The translations under genes and the position numbers were made by a program. A stretch of DNA of 64,000 nt from Streptomyces sp. A 4/2 (lineage in GTDB: Bacteria; Actinomycetota; Actinomycetes; Streptomycetales; Streptomycetaceae), in contig NZ_CALNVW010000010.1 of the NCBI RefSeq assembly GCF_940670765.1, forward strand, positions 186,001 to 250,000, given 5' to 3'. The first letter of the stretch is position 1, and every line of letters begins with the position of its first letter. Shown here one piece after another: positions 63,038 to 64,000 of the stretch. The notes beneath the pieces are model-generated. The model saw only the letters and a list, made by a program, of their open reading frames with translations. It made no database searches and had not been told where the DNA came from.

Positions 63038-63874
63038 ATGGGTATCCGCAAGTACAAGCCGACGACCCCGGGCCGTCGTGGCTCCAGCGTCGCCGACTTT
63101 GTCGAGATCACGCGGTCCACGCCGGAGAAGTCGCTGGTTCGCCCTCTGCACAGCAAGGGCGGCCGTAACAACACCGGCCGGATCACCGTTCGCCACCAGG
63201 GTGGCGGACACAAGCGCGCCTTCCGTGTGATCGACTTCCGTCGTCACGACAAGGACGGCGTGCCGGCCAAGGTCGCGCACATCGAGTACGACCCGAACCG
63301 CACCGCGCGCATCGCGCTGCTGCACTACGCAGACGGCGAGAAGCGCTACATCCTCGCCCCGGCCAAGCTGGGCCAGGGCGACCGGGTGGAGAACGGCGCA
63401 GGTGCCGACATCAAGCCGGGCAACAACCTGCCGCTGCGCAACATCCCGGTCGGTACGACCATCCACGCCATCGAGATGCGTCCCGGTGGCGGAGCGAAGA
63501 TCGCCCGTTCCGCGGGTGCTTCGGTCCAGCTGCTCGCGAAGGAAGGCGCCATGGCGCACCTTCGTATGCCGTCGGGCGAGGTCCGTCTGGTCGACATCCG
63601 CTGCCGCGCCACCATCGGCGAGGTCGGCAATGCCGAGCAGTCGAACATCAACTGGGGCAAGGCCGGTCGTATGCGCTGGAAGGGCGTTCGCCCGTCCGTC
63701 CGCGGTGTCGCGATGAACCCGGTCGACCACCCGCACGGTGGTGGTGAGGGTAAGACCTCCGGTGGTCGCCACCCGGTCAGCCCGTGGGGTCAGAAGGAGG
63801 GTCGTACTCGCTCGCCGAAGAAGGCTTCGAGCAAGTACATCGTCCGCCGCCGCAAGACGAACAAGAAGCGCTAG
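63038..63874 (+). CDS. rplB: 50S ribosomal protein L2
   Basis: Conserved protein needed for subunit joining and peptidyl transfer. The 278-residue product begins [20 protein letters not shown] and has [17 protein letters not shown], the SH3-like core and [20 protein letters not shown] with the near-invariant His. ATG follows GAGGACTGAGA. rpsS follows after 12 nt. Confidence 0.98.
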   Translation: MGIRKYKPTTPGRRGSSVADFVEITRSTPEKSLVRPLHSKGGRNNTGRITVRHQGGGHKRAFRVIDFRRHDKDGVPAKVAHIEYDPNRTARIALLHYADGEKRYILAPAKLGQGDRVENGAGADIKPGNNLPLRNIPVGTTIHAIEMRPGGGAKIARSAGASVQLLAKEGAMAHLRMPSGEVRLVDIRCRATIGEVGNAEQSNINWGKAGRMRWKGVRPSVRGVAMNPVDHPHGGGEGKTSGGRHPVSPWGQKEGRTRSPKKASSKYIVRRRKTNKKR

Positions 63875-63886
63875 GAGCGGGTTTAG

Positions 63887-64000
63887 ATGCCGCGCAGTCT
63901 CAAGAAGGGGCCTTTCGTCGACGGACACCTTGTCAAGAAGGTGGACGTACAGAACGAAGCAGGCACCAAGAACGTCATCAAGACCTGGTCCCGGCGCTCG
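63887..64000 (+). CDS. rpsS: 30S ribosomal protein S19 (partial, runs off the right edge)
   Basis: The first 38 codons are present, [20 protein letters not shown] and on to KTWSRRS, which is the conserved N-terminus of S19, a 30S head protein contacting S13. ATG follows CTAGGAGCGGG. The gene continues beyond the window and, in the usual S10 order, would be followed by rplV and rpsC. Confidence 0.97.
   Translation, partial: MPRSLKKGPFVDGHLVKKVDVQNEAGTKNVIKTWSRRS

Overview
The window is high-G+C actinobacterial chromosome, almost certainly from a Streptomyces or very close relative. The evidence is the GTG-rich starts, 4-nt GTGA/ATGA gene overlaps, leaderless promoters, and the order rpmG, two MaoC genes, murB, tRNA-Trp, secE-nusG-rplK-rplA, lipoprotein, rplJ-rplL, rpoB-rpoC, rpsL-rpsG-fusA-tuf and the S10 operon. 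The species cannot be fixed from the sequence alone.

Layout. 1-8288: the tail of a respiratory complex I gene set (nuoH to nuoN), tightly overlapped; several products carry low-complexity repeat-encoded tails. 8357-10636: small membrane and stress genes (mscL with a zinc ribbon, htpX, a YccF protein, a GlsB-type protein). 10728-16986: mainly minus-strand metabolic and regulatory genes (alkyltransferase, YajQ, an ArsR-like/MFS pair, a GyrI-like protein, an NAD-binding protein and a divergent amidohydrolase), with tRNA-Tyr. 17170-18686: tRNA-Thr, tRNA-Met, rpmG and a MaoC hydratase pair. 18809-20988: a TetR regulator and an MFS exporter, each with a copy of one operator. 21068-25251: murB, an NAD-binding protein, an adenosine deaminase-family protein and an aminotransferase. 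25500-38820: tRNA-Trp and the secE to rpoC transcription/translation supercluster.

38845-46019 is the most interesting part. A six-gene minus-strand accessory island sits between rpoBC and the str operon: Crp-like regulator, class III nucleotide cyclase-like protein, NTPase-like/alpha-solenoid protein, SPFH-like coiled-coil protein, DUF5706 (Pycsar-effector-like) membrane protein and M48 peptidase. The cyclase C-terminus and the NTPase N-terminus share a Gly-rich motif (20 of 26 residues identical) of the kind used for homotypic, possibly amyloid, signalling. I infer a cyclic-nucleotide membrane-effector defence or cell-death system.

46182-50849 is the str operon (rpsL, rpsG, fusA, tuf). 50884-55932 holds two exported deacetylase-type proteins and gdhA. 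56170-60527 is a five-gene type VII secretion-like module without a recognisable toxin. 60649-64000 begins the S10 ribosomal operon (rpsJ, rplC, rplD, rplW, rplB, rpsS partial). The rpsL and rpsJ leaders carry the same 28-nt hairpin-containing element with one mismatch, suggesting common control of the two ribosomal operons.
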